DNA of 64,000 nucleotides, from NCBI GenBank assembly GCA_031761405.1, contig JASEVX010000114.1:434001-498000 (forward strand), read 5' to 3'. Source of the DNA: Serripes groenlandicus (taxonomy: Eukaryota; Mollusca; Bivalvia; Cardiida; Cardiidae). The notes below the pieces were generated by a model. That model had not been told where the DNA came from. It saw nothing but the letters and a program-made list of their open reading frames with translations, and did no database searches. The translations under genes and the position numbers were made by a program. Positions 11,661 through 22,499 of this stretch are shown here, piece by piece (within the stretch, counting starts at the first letter, position 1; the number at the start of each line of letters is the position of its first letter).

Positions 11661-13531
11661 ATATGACTGCTGCAATTATATTTCAACTACATCTTCGATT
11701 ATATTTGACATGCTGATTTCAGGGCTTTATTAATGACCGCTTCGATGAAATTTCATTTATATCTCAGGTGATAGTGTGTTAATATCTGTTTTTATGATAT
11801 TACACTCATTTCTCGGGAGCTAGTTTAATGACTGATCATATTTCACCTATATCTCGAGTGGCTAGTTAAATTAACGTTTAGATCATATTCCACTACATCT
11901 CGGGAGTTAGTTAATTACCCCCTTCAATCATATATAATATATATTTCGGGGGCTAGGTTGACTTGACCACGCTTAGATCATAGTCCGACTATATCTCGAG
12001 GGCTAGTTTCAATGATCATATAATTCATCTTATTTCGGTGTGCTACTTTATTAACCGTTTTAGAGCATAAGTCATCTACATCTCAGGTAGAAGATTATTG
12101 ACTCCTTCGTATTATACTTTACTTACATCTCGGGGGGCTTGTTTTATGACCGCTTTAAATATAGTTCACATATATATCGAATGCTTATTTATTGACAGCC
12201 CTAGATCATAATTCATTTTATACTTCAGGGGCTAGTTACTGAATACTTAGATCGTATTTCACCTTCATCTCGAGGACTAGTTTAATGACCATTCGATTTA
12301 TTTTTCACCTATATCTCGGATAATAGTTTAATGACTGCTTTAGATGAATATTTCAACTAAATCTAGCTGGCTAGTTTAATGACCGCCTTAGATCATAATT
12401 CATTTATATCTCGGGGGCTAGTTTAATGACCGCTTAGATCATATTTCATTTATATCTCGGGGGCTAGTTTAATGACCGCTTAGATCATATTTCATTCTTA
12501 TACTTCGGAGGCTAGTTTAATGACCGCTTAGATCATATTTCACCTCATCTCGAGGACTAGTTTAATGACCCCTTCGATCGTAGTCACATCTTTATATCGG
12601 GAGCTAGTTAAATGACTGCTTAAGATCATAGTTCATCTGTATCTCTGTTGCTAGTTTAGTGACCGCTAATATCATATTACATCAATTTATCGGGAGAGCT
12701 AGTTAATGAAGCGATTTGATGATAGTACATCTATATTTCTGATTTGATGGGGCTAGTTTGATGACCGCTTCGATTAATTTCAGAGAGGAGCTTGGGGGTG
12801 CTAGATTAATGACAGCTTCGATAATATTTCATCTATATCTTGGGTCTCATTACAATTTTTCGGCTTTCAAGGGAATCTCACTATTTTATAAAACTTCCTA
12901 AAGCGCGATGTCTTGTTACACATTCTAATGTATAGGTAAACAGAACTTATACTGTGAAATACCTTCTTTCATAAAGAATAAGCGAAAGCTTACACCTTAA
13001 CAGCTTAAATTACGGTTTACATATTGCAGGTAAAGTGGCACCTGCATGTAATGATAAACTTTCATTTCAACTACGTTCATGGCTAAGTCGTTATTATAAG
13101 ACAGCAAGGTGCTATACAAAACAGGCAATAATAAATATTACAACAACTTTTTTATTACCTCTTTCTGTTATTACATCTACTTTTAATACTCTATTAAATG
13201 GATTACAAGTTCCATTGAATTTTAAAGGAAACATGAGACAGTAATACCAAACAATTTAAATCGTTGAAATGAGATTCCCCATCAAAACGTTTTTTTTTTA
13301 AAAGAACACTTGGACTACCTGGTAAAGCCAATTTATTAAAGACAAAACATAATTTGAAAAGGGGTATTTTAGGTATTTTACCCGTGTGACTACCTATCGG
13401 GATATCTCTTTGTCCATAAATAAGTATGTTAATTTAAGGTAAATTACTTGTGGAACATCCCCTTTACACTCTATAAGTTTACGTGTGTGAGTTTTACAAA
13501 TTGAAAACAAGATGTGTTTGTGAAACTACTG

Positions 13532-13731
13532 NNNNNNNNNNNNNNNNNNNNNNNNNNNNNNNNNNNNNNNNNNNNNNNNNNNNNNNNNNNNNNNNNNNNN
13601 NNNNNNNNNNNNNNNNNNNNNNNNNNNNNNNNNNNNNNNNNNNNNNNNNNNNNNNNNNNNNNNNNNNNNNNNNNNNNNNNNNNNNNNNNNNNNNNNNNNN
13701 NNNNNNNNNNNNNNNNNNNNNNNNNNNNNNN
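13532..13731. other. 200-N scaffold gap
   Basis: Exactly 200 N, a conventional scaffold spacer, so the true distance is unknown. The two flanks belong to B1 and B2, so the gap may hide missing sequence or an unmerged contig overlap. ORFs running through it are meaningless. Confidence 0.98.
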
Positions 13732-14304
13732 ATATGAATCCGGCGAAATGTTTAAGCATGTACATCTACAGTTAGAATAGTTGAGACGTTCTTTGACTTG
13801 TTTTTCTTTCATTTATTTATCATGCAAGTGTTTGCTTTTTACTAACAAATGTCACACTTACCAGAAAAAAATATTATGCATATGTATTGTATTATCTTTC
13901 TAGTATTAGTATCCTTCTTTGTCTACCATTGATTAGACTTAACATTTAAAGAACTTCCCTGCTGAGGACTAGTTACAGAAGAAAACAAAACATTTTAAAA
14001 ACATATCAACATTACAATTACAGTATATAATGACCGATATTCTCATTTATTATATAACCTATAAATAGACGCCTTTTCATTGGCTAAAAAGTAATTTTTT
14101 AGAAAAAATATCTAGCGATATTCACCGTTTTTTTCTGATATTCACCAGTTTTATAAATAGTAACAGGGGAAGACCGGGGAATCCCATGAGCCTCCTATTA
14201 ATATCCTTCGCCTTTATCCGTACGCTACGGAATTTTCCGAGGCGCGTTCCGAATGACCACGGAAACTTCCGAAGCTCGTTCGGATGATCATGACAATATT
14301 ATAT

Positions 14305-14444
14305 AAATATTGCATGGTTTCCAGTGTGACAGTACATATTGTCAACATGAGGAAAATACTGTTAGCCGAGGCGAAGCCGAGGTTAACAGTATTTACCAGA
14401 ATGTTGACAATATGTACTGTCACACTGGAAGCCATGCAATATTT
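14305..14444. repeat. Palindrome P4
   Basis: The arms start AAATATTGCATGG and end CCATGCAATATTT. The interior has CAGTGTGACAGTACATATTG against CAATATGTACTGTCACACTG. The apex is GCCGAGGCGAAGCCGAGG. ORFs on both strands here are palindrome artefacts. Confidence 0.85.
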
Positions 14445-14553
14445 ATTTTATCATACCGAACAAAATTACACGTTTATTCAATTTATTCTGTACCTTTGTA
14501 GGGGAGGTGAACATGGGTAGATCTACTACAATGTAACACACACATATGAATAT

Positions 14554-14683
14554 ACCGGTTAACAGTATACTGTTACATGGCACGCGCGTCTAAAAAGTGA
14601 CGTTATTGTTTGAAATGACGTCATGCACGTGCATAACCAACATTTTAACGCGCGTGTCATGTAACAGTATACTGTTAACCGGT
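14554..14683. repeat. Palindrome P5
   Basis: The outer arms are ACCGGTTAACAGTATACTGT ... ACAGTATACTGTTAACCGGT, continuing into ACATG-ACGCGCG / CGCGCGTGTCATGT. The interior has several CRE-like TGACGTCA / TGACGT motifs. A related reversed copy lies near 35070-35170. Confidence 0.85.
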
Positions 14684-14803
14684 CAAAAACGTACTGTTAT
14701 CATGAGACAGTAAGAAATTGCCCATGATAAGTATATGAGAATTTAACATTACAAAGTCACGTGAGGTATAATAAGATAAATTGAGGGTTATATAATAAAA
14801 CAG

Positions 14804-14939
14804 TTATGGGCTTTTCAGCTGTTATACATGATGTTGATATGCACCAAAAAAATTTTTTATTGACCTCGGCTATCGCCTCGGTCAATAATGATTTTTTTGG
14901 TGCATATCACATCATGTATAACAGCTGAAAAGTCCATAA
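14804..14939. repeat. Palindrome P6
   Basis: The outer arms are TTATGGGCTTTTCAGCTGTT and AACAGCTGAAAAGTCCATAA. The inner arms are ATATGCACCAAAAAAA / TTTTTTTGGTGCATAT. The apex is GACCTCGGCTATCGCCTCGGTC (two 9-nt half-sites). Confidence 0.85.
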
Positions 14940-15267
14940 TTGTATAATAAAGGATGAACTTTTGTAAATCATAAAAACTTAAGTACAATACAAACATAAT
15001 CAAATTGACAATGTATGAATTACAATCATTGGCGAATCCAATATATATATATAGAACAGAGCCTCCGAACAAGACAGGCTCTTTATGTCGCAAAATATCA
15101 GTCTGTAATTACGAAAAATAAAAAGGTTATTCTTCCCAGTCAATTACGAGCTCATTACAAAATATAAGATTAGTCAATCTCGATTAAGAGTATCATTATG
15201 TATGATTTTTCTTTCTTTTTTTTTGTTTCTTCTGTGTGTGTGTTAATTGTAAATTGTGTATATATAC

Positions 15268-15430
15268 GGAATATTATGTTGTGGGGTGGATAAATGAGTT
15301 CGTATTCCACGACAAGTAGCGTGGGAAAATCGATATCTTACGAGACCGTAGGTCGAGCTAAGATATGGATTTCCCCACGCTACGCGTCGTTAATACGAAC
15401 TCTATTATCCACCCCACAACATAATATTTC
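15268..15430. repeat. Palindrome P2
   Basis: The arms are GGAATATTATGTTGTGGGGT ... ACCCCACAACATAATATTTC, with inner arms around ACGAGACCGTAGGTCGAGC. It is about 97% alike to P3. Confidence 0.85.
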
Positions 15431-15598
15431 TTTTATTACATACCTACATCGTCATCAAACCGGTTACGTCACTGTATGACGTCACAATCTTGTATTTACA
15501 CCGCATATAGATACGGAATTTTAATCTGTCGTGGTGTATTTGCGCATGTCAATCTGTGTGTATTTCCACCGGAAAATAAACAGGCATGTAATAAATAC

Positions 15599-15763
15599 GG
15601 AATATTATGTTGTGGGGTGGATAAATGAGTTCGTATTCCACGACAAGTAGCGTGGGAAAATCGATATCTTACGAGACCGTAGGTCGAGCTAAGATATGGA
15701 TTTCCCCATGCTACGCGTCGTTAATACGAACTCAATTATCCACCCCACAACATATAATATTCC
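15599..15763. repeat. Palindrome P3
   Basis: A near-identical direct repeat of P2, 331 bp downstream. The right arm has a two-base TA duplication (CACAACATATAATATTCC). Confidence 0.85.
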
Positions 15764-16344
15764 TTTTATTACATACCTACAATCTATGAGCAGCGAAAAT
15801 TTATTGAGTTTACATTTTATTAACCGTAAAATTAAGATTATGAAGGGCGGATGAATATCGCTTCAATGATTACGCCACGCCTCCATAATGCATTCCAATA
15901 CGTATGCTCCGCCCAATATCGTCATCAAACCCGTTACGTCACTGTATGACGTCACAATCTTGTATTTACACCGCATATAGATACGGAATTTTAATCTGTC
16001 GTGGTGTATTTACGCATGTCAATATGTGTGTATTTCCACCGGAAAATAAACAGGCATGTAATAAATTCTTTTATTATGTGTGTGTTAATTGTAATTTTGT
16101 TATATATTGTCAAAATGACAAGAAACTGTACAGTTTACGTCAAATAAAATTATTGTCTATTGTCTATTTATGTTCATGTGCACACAGAACAGAGCATGTT
16201 ATTTGGAATGTCCTTCGTAGGTTACATCTTTAGACATCAGAAAAAAGTTGACTGCTGGTCAGATGAAATAAATGTGAGACTATGGATATCACATAATTAG
16301 GATATTATTAATAATACAATATAAACTTTATTGTGTAAAACATA

Positions 16345-17870
16345 ATACATGTTTAGATCGGGGCTAGATTGATTACCACTGCGATGATATTTTACCTTTA
16401 TCTCGGGGCTAGATTAATTACCGCTTCTATGATATTTCACCTATATCTCGGAGGCTAGAATAATTGAACAGTTTGATTATATTTCACCTTCATCTCGGAG
16501 GCAATATAAATGACATCATCGTTGACATTTTAACTATATCTCGGGGTTAGATTACTTATCGCTTAGATGAAATTTCACGTTTATCTTAGAGGCTAGTTTA
16601 ATGACTCATCGATGACATTTCACCTATATCTCGGGGCTAGATTAATGACAGCTTCGATGATATTTCACCCATATCTCGGAGGCTATATTAATGACCGCTT
16701 CATTTATATTTCACCTATATCCCGGGAACAGAATAATGACTGCTGCAATTATATTTCAACTACATCTCGGGGCTAAAATAATTACAGGTTCGATTATATT
16801 TGACATTTATCTCAGGGCTGTATTAATGACCGCTTCGATGAAATTTCATTTATATCTCAGGTGATAGTTTAATATCTGTTTCTATGATATTACACTCATT
16901 TCTCGGGAGCTAGTTTAATGACTGCTTCGATCATATTTCAACTACATCCCAGGTGCTAGTTTACTGGCCGCTTAGATCAGATTTCACCTATATCTCGGAG
17001 GCTAGTTAAATTAACGTTTAGATCATATTCCACCTACATCTCGGGAGTTAGTTAAACTACCCCTTCAATCGTATTTAATCTATATTTCGAGGGCTAGGTT
17101 GATGACCGCTTAGATCATAGTCCGACTAAATCTCGAGGGCTAGTTTAATGACCGCTTAGATCATAATTCATCTATATTTTCGGTGCTACTTTAATGACCA
17201 CTTAGATCATAAGTCATCTACATCTCAGATAGAAGATTATTGACTCCTTCGATTATACTTTACTTATATCTCGGGGGGGGGCTTGTTTTATGACCGCTTT
17301 AATAATAGTTCACATATATATCGAATGCTTATTTATTGACAGCCTAGATCATAGTTCATTTATACTTCAGGGGCTAGTTTACTGAACACTTAGATCGTAT
17401 TTCACCTTCATCTCGAGGACTAGTTTAATGACCACTTCGATTATTGTTCACCTATATCTCGGATAATAGTTTAATGACGGCTTATATCATATTTCACCTA
17501 AATCTAGCTGGCTAGTTTAATGACCGCTTAGGTCATAATTCATTTATATCTCGGGGGCTAGTTTAATGACCGCTTAGATCATATTTCACCTTCATCTCGA
17601 GGACTTGTTTAATGACCCCTTCGATTGTATTCTATCTAGTTAAATGACTGCTTAGATCATAGTTCATCTGTATCTCTGTTGCTAGTTTATTGACCACTAA
17701 GATCATATTACATCAATATATCGGGAGCTAGGTTAATATGAGCGATTTGATGATAGTACATCTATATTTCTGAGAATGATGGGGCTTCGATTATTTCAGA
17801 GAGAGGGAGGGGGAAGTGCCAGTTTAATGACCGCTTCGATCATATTTCATCTATATCTTGGGTCTCATTA
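16345..17870. repeat. 46-bp minisatellite array, B2 copy
   Basis: The same unit family as 9633-12850, about 33 units, with the unit variants in the same order as the distal part of the B1 array. The units are cleaner, with fewer one-base insertions. Confidence 0.9.
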
Positions 17871-18689
17871 TAAGTTTTCGGCTTAAAGGAATCGCACTAT
17901 TTTATAAAACTCCTAAAGCGCGATGTTCTTGTTACAACTTCTAATGTATAGGTAAACAGAACTTATACTGTGAAATACCTTCTTTCATAAAGAATAACCG
18001 AAGCTTACACCTTAACAGCTTAAATTACGGTTTATATTCTGCAGGTATAGTGGCACCTGCATGTAATGATAAACTTTCATTCAACTACGTTCATGATTAA
18101 GGCGTTATTATATACAGCAAGGCTTTACAAAACAGGCAATAATACATATTACAATAACTTTGTATTACCTCTTTCTGTATTACATATACTTTATAAATAC
18201 TATTAAATGTATTACAAGTTCTATTGGATTTTATAAGAAACATTAGACAGTAATAAACACAAGTCAAATCGTTGAAATGAGATTTCCCATCAAAGCGAAA
18301 TTGTTAAAAAGAACATTTGGACCACCTTGGTAAACCAATTTATTAAACAAAACATATATATGAAAAGGGGGTATCACTTTAGGTATTTTAGTGGTGGTTC
18401 ATTCCGATTGTTCTCATTTATTGATTTGTTGATGTATTGGTCTTACACAATTTTACTAAAACTTGAAGCAATGTGACCTCTACTGTGTTCACAAAGAGTT
18501 TTGTTTACAATTGACCTGGTTGTTTAAAGACCTCAAAATGGAAGTAATAGCTACCCTCTAAGGAGCTCCGGGTTGTGGGGTTAGTATTACGGCTGACGGG
18601 CTGGTGTCAGAATAAATGGGCAAGTAGTACTGGTAAATTACCCAGGAAACACCGTGATAAAACTAACGAGGTTAAAAGGTCCAGTATAG

Positions 18690-21600
18690 CTCCACTGCAT
18701 TTGGCAACAAGGAAAATTTCTACAAAATTATTTTAAAATCTTTAACATACTTTCGGAGAAGAAGATTCTTAAAGGATTCACTATAGCCATATAAGGCAAA
18801 ACGGCGCCAATCCCTGGTAGCCATGTGTTTTAACCAATCAACATGGTTGGAAGGAATCTGAAAGAGGGTCACCCAAGGATCATTCCTACACAATCTTTTG
18901 GAAATCGGCAAGATACTTGCAGAGAAGATTTTTAAAGTTTCCCTTTAGTCATCAAAGGCAAAACAGTCCAATCCCCCTGGTGGCCATTTTGTAAGACCAA
19001 TCATGATGGCTTGAAGGAACCTGATAAAAGGTCACCAAAGGAACAGTTCTTCAAAATTGTTTGGCAAACGGACAGATATTTTTGGAGAAGAAGATTTTTA
19101 AAGATTTCACTATAGCCATAAAAGGCTAAATAGCCCCGTCCCCTGGTGGCCATGTTATTCAACAAATCAACGTAGCTTGAACGAATCTGATAGAGGGTCA
19201 CCTGAAGTACATTCAAACAAAATTATTTGGAAATTTGTAAGAATCTTTCAGAGAAGAAGACTATTAAAGTTTAAACTATATTCATATAAGGCAAAACAGT
19301 CACCCATGGTGACCAATCATGATGGTTTGAAGGAATCTAATACAAGGTCACCCAAGGAATACTTCTATAACATTATTTAAAAATCAGCCAACAGGTTTGG
19401 GAGGTGAACATTTTTTTGGTTGGTTGCCATGGAAACTATTAGAATGAGAATTATGCAGGAGAAGTTGTTTGTAGAAACGTGTGAGTGATCACAATAGCTC
19501 ATCCAGCATTTCGTGCTCGAGTGAGCTAAAAATTAAAAACACAATACAACATATAAACGTGGCTAGAACATGTCAAATGGGGGGGGGGGGGGGGGGGGGG
19601 AATATAACAGTGTATAACACTATACTTTTAAGGTAAGCTATCGAATATGTACGCGTATTTAACACATTTAAAGATAGAACATAGAAAGTGTCACAAAAAT
19701 AAGTATTTATATGGTAAGTATGTGACTCTCTTATTTCTAAGTCACTTAACATAATGCACAAAACAGATTAATAAAGTTTGATTTTCATTGCTGTTATAAG
19801 TTACACTTATAAATTACTATATATGAGGGCCCGTTCGATCAAGTATGTAAGAGGCATGCATTAATAGAGTATTTTTACTGGAAAAATTACACGGAAAAGA
19901 AAAGAAAACAATAATTGGCAAATCATAATTAGCAAATATTTATAAAACGCTAAACAATAAAGCTCACATCTTAATGAGTCCAGATTTTAGAAACTCTATT
20001 TTTCAGATATTTCGGAGTAAAAGCCTAATCAATGCAACACAAGAGTATTAATGCTTTAATTAATATCTAGCTAACAGTTAAATTCATACATATATTTTAC
20101 GGACTGTCAAACTGTAGCTATGCCAGCAGTTGACTGTTCTCTTAAGTTTATTTCAAACGCCATCAATAAATGATCAAAGTCACATTTCTATGTTTTAAGA
20201 TAATTCGTTAATTTTAATATGTATAAAACATAATGACATTAATATTAAAAATCTCTACATATGAAAGTACACTTATTGAGTACTGATGAAAACATAAATG
20301 GAAAAGAAGATATTGCGGTTCGTGAACTTTCCTACTCGCGCCACAATGTTTCAAAAACAAATATTTTGTTCCTAGCTTGACATTGAATACTTTAATTCAG
20401 AAGTATTTTCTAAATATAACATACACTATCATAAACATAAATGGTTTAAGTTATCAAAACAAGCAACAACAATGCAAAAACCATTTCCTACCTTTAACAT
20501 GTCTGAAATATCTTGCTATTTCTTTCTCCGTCTGTGCTTAACTAATAATATGTAACATAGACCGTACATTTATATCCGTCAAAGGATATGATTATCAGAT
20601 AATAAAAACCCAGACTAAGAATTAAAAAGATAATAACCTAAACACTATTGTTCATACGGCATCCTTCAATTCGCACACCATGAAATGCCTAAACAAAAGA
20701 TTGTATCTTTACAATTAAGCCTGTGGCAGGTGCTCAGAGTAACTGATTGTTTTATCACTTAAATTAAAGACAGGAAATGTCACTTATAATTATATGGATA
20801 TTTACCTAAACCTGTAATACACCTTATCAAATGCAGAACAAAAGACTATATATTTTCAATAATGTACGTGAAAGGCTTATAGGCAAATTATAGTTTTCTA
20901 ATGTAACCCATTCACACTTTCAGCATCTGCAGCAGACAACCTTTGTAAACATTGTGGCAAAAGAGGAAATTGCACATAATGAGCAAGTTCTCCTTTTGCA
21001 ACAATGTTTTCAACTAAATTAAATAATTTTACCTTCATTTATAAGATATTTTCAATACTTTGACCACAAGATGTTTGCTTCAGATTTGTTTTATGCGGGA
21101 AATGGTTAAGTAATGATTAATTTGGAAAAGACGCTACATGTGTTAGTTAAACTGATGAACATTTCAAAACAAACCAAACAAATTACAGAATAAACAAAAT
21201 GAAATTTAAAAAGATTAGGTAATAATTTAAATAGTGCGAATAAGGTACATCAAATTTAGCCAAAATAGTTTTTCAAAAATATGCTAATTTTACAAGTAGG
21301 CCTACAGATCGATCCTTAGTGTTCATCAACATTTGAGTTAAGTATCGACCCGGATAAGGCTAAGCATGCCGCGCAGGCTTACACGGACAGACAATTGTCC
21401 CCTCCTATGGATTTTCGGTTTCAGGAATTACTCTATACCTCTATTTCCCTGAGACGGAATGTGTCAGCGCGGATTAGCCTGCGCGGGCTGATCTGGATCG
21501 ATATATTACGCATAGTCCACTATTTTGGGACGGCTCATTTCAAATTTGTTCAAATTTGGATGCGTAAGATATAATTGTTTAATATATTTGTTCCTTTCAT

Positions 21601-21870
21601 TGTTAAAGTAATGACATTACATCAGATAATGATATTCATCACCAAACTTGTACAAAAAGGACGAACACGGTATTTTCTCTCAGTATTCAAAATTCGCCAT
21701 TTTTCTATTGTTGATTTGTGATTCATAATTCTGAATTTAAGTAAAATATAAGTTAAATCTAAGGGAACACTATCCAAATACTCCCCAAACAAAGGTTGTA
21801 TTTCATACTATCTATAACTTAACACTTAGGTGAATTAATAATGGTTTTATTTCAGTTTTATGAAAAACAA
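18690..21870. repeat. Paralogous segment A2
   Basis: The direct copy of A1. It starts with hairpin-repeat units (18720-19440), a 3' hairpin terminus (19450-19530), a long poly-G run (about 19577-19600), then sequence collinear with 2110-2350 and 3965-5850. The zinc-finger ORF of A1 is absent: the B-side junction reads CTGTTATAAGTTACACTTAT then AAATTACTATATATGAGGGC. No gene is seen. Confidence 0.75.
21334..21520. mobile_element. MITE-like foldback, copy 2
   Basis: Matches 5525-5745: AGTATCGACCCGGATAAGGC at the left, GGATTAGCCTGCGCGGGCTG then ATCTGGATCGATATATTACG at the right. Non-coding. Confidence 0.6.
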
Positions 21871-22243
21871 AAATGACAGACAGACAGACAGAGAAAGAAA
21901 TAGAGCGGGAGAAAGGGAGACAGACAGACAGACATACCCTTGCACATGCACTTGTGTGAATTTTCACTTGTGGGCTTCAACAAGTACAAAATGTACAAAT
22001 GGGTTTCATGATTTTGTCCATAAGTGCGGGCTGAATTGTCCAAGTAAATTGTGCATTAAGTGATACTTCATGTTTATTTACGAAAGTAGCAAGGCAAAAT
22101 ATCATTTTGTCATAAATACTTCTTGTCAGCATCCCAATGGCACAAAATGCAAAAAATAATTATCGATATTGCCCTAAATAAATTACTATTCATGAAAATA
22201 CTTTCTGCAAATGGCAATGTTACAACTTTCCATAGGTTGCAGT

Positions 22244-22488
22244 CCATAAAACAGTCTGAAAATTTCACCTCACAAGTCAGCTTTGAACTTCAGCCAAGAC
22301 GTTTCTATGGGTTGCAGGCCATAAAACAGTCTGAAAATTTCACCTCACAAGTCAGCTTTGAACTTCAGCCAAGACGTTTCTATGGGTTGCAGGCCATAAA
22401 ACAGTCTTAAAATTTCACCTCGCAAGTCAGCTTTGAACTTCAGCCAAGACGTTTCTATGGGTTGCAGGCCATAAAACAGTCTGAAAAC
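22244..22488. repeat. 75-bp tandem repeat, about 3.3 copies
   Basis: Units begin at CCATAAAACAGTCTGAAAAT (22244, 22319, 22394, 22469) and include CAAGTCAGCTTTGAACTTCA and AGACGTTTCTATGGGTTGCA. The period of exactly 75 nt keeps one reading frame open through the units, but no start context or codon signal supports a gene. Confidence 0.9.
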
Positions 22489-22499
22489 TAAAAGATGTT

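Larger units (their letters stand above)
10967..11664. mobile_element. Composite insertion inside the B1 minisatellite
   Basis: B2 reads continuously 'GAACAGAATAATGACTGCTG' (about 16725-16744) where B1 has this extra ~700 bp between GAACAGA and ATGACTGCTG. The insertion holds a long palindrome (11299-11452) and a minus-strand SINE (11488-11660). Confidence 0.65.
9633..12850. repeat. 46-bp minisatellite array, B1 copy
   Basis: The repeated unit is about 46 bp: CTAGTTTAATGACCGCTTAG, then ATCATATTTC, then ATTTATATCTCGGGGG, with many variants (for example CTAGATTAATGACCGCTTCG, GATGATATTTCACC). Adjacent units are 75-95% alike. The array is interrupted at 10967-11664. Its single-base insertions relative to B2 look like uncorrected read errors near a contig end. 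It is not CRISPR-like because there are no unique spacers. Confidence 0.9.
8160..13531. repeat. Segment B1, ends at the scaffold gap
   Basis: This region is collinear with B2 (13732-18400). Shared landmarks are 'GAATCCGGCGAAATGTTTAA' (8598 and 13737), 'GCTGAGGACTAGTTACAG' (9228 and 13961), 'CAAGACAGGCTCTTTATG' (9436 and 15068), the minisatellite, and 'GTGGCACCTGCATGTAATGA' (13036 and 18050). B1 differs from B2 by insertions at about 8778-9190 and 10967-11664, by a longer minisatellite, and by many one-base insertions in the array. No gene is seen. Confidence 0.75.
14046..14945. mobile_element. ~900-bp insertion in B2 with three palindromes
   Basis: B1 reads 'GACCGATATTCTCA-ATAAAGGATGAAC' without interruption (about 9300-9330). 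B2 has this block in between. It opens with TTTATTATATAACC, whose inverse GGTTATATAATAAA lies at 14787-14800, so the outer element may be 14048-14800 with a further palindrome abutting it. A reversed copy of its 14555-14790 part lies at about 34970-35170, which supports an interspersed mobile family. There is no ORF of substance. Confidence 0.6.
15088..16166. mobile_element. B2 insertion with two tandem foldback units
   Basis: B1 passes directly from CAGGCTCTTTATG to TTCATGTGCACAC (about 9440-9460). B2 has about 1.08 kb in between. It holds two direct units, each with a palindrome (15268-15430 and 15599-15763) followed by the block CGTCATCAAACC, ACGTCACTGTATGACGTCAC and TTTCCACCGGAAAATAAACA. 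The same unit is inserted in B1 elsewhere and inverted (8778-9190). Confidence 0.65.
13732..18400. repeat. Segment B2
   Basis: This is the direct copy of B1, with insertions of its own at about 14046-14945 and 15088-16166 and a shorter, cleaner minisatellite at 16345-17870. No gene is seen. Confidence 0.75.

Noticed and set aside
9633..12850. Possible CRISPR-like array
   Set aside because: Units are contiguous 46-bp minisatellite repeats with no unique spacers and no cas genes, in eukaryotic sequence.
13471..13812. ORFs spanning the N run
   Set aside because: Most of each is unknown sequence; they exist only because N is read through.
14214..14520. ORFs on both strands at 14214-14520
   Set aside because: They arise from the two arms of a palindrome and mirror each other.
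22123..22410. 95-codon ORF over the 75-bp tandem repeat
   Set aside because: Openness follows from the period being a multiple of three; no start context or homology-like content.
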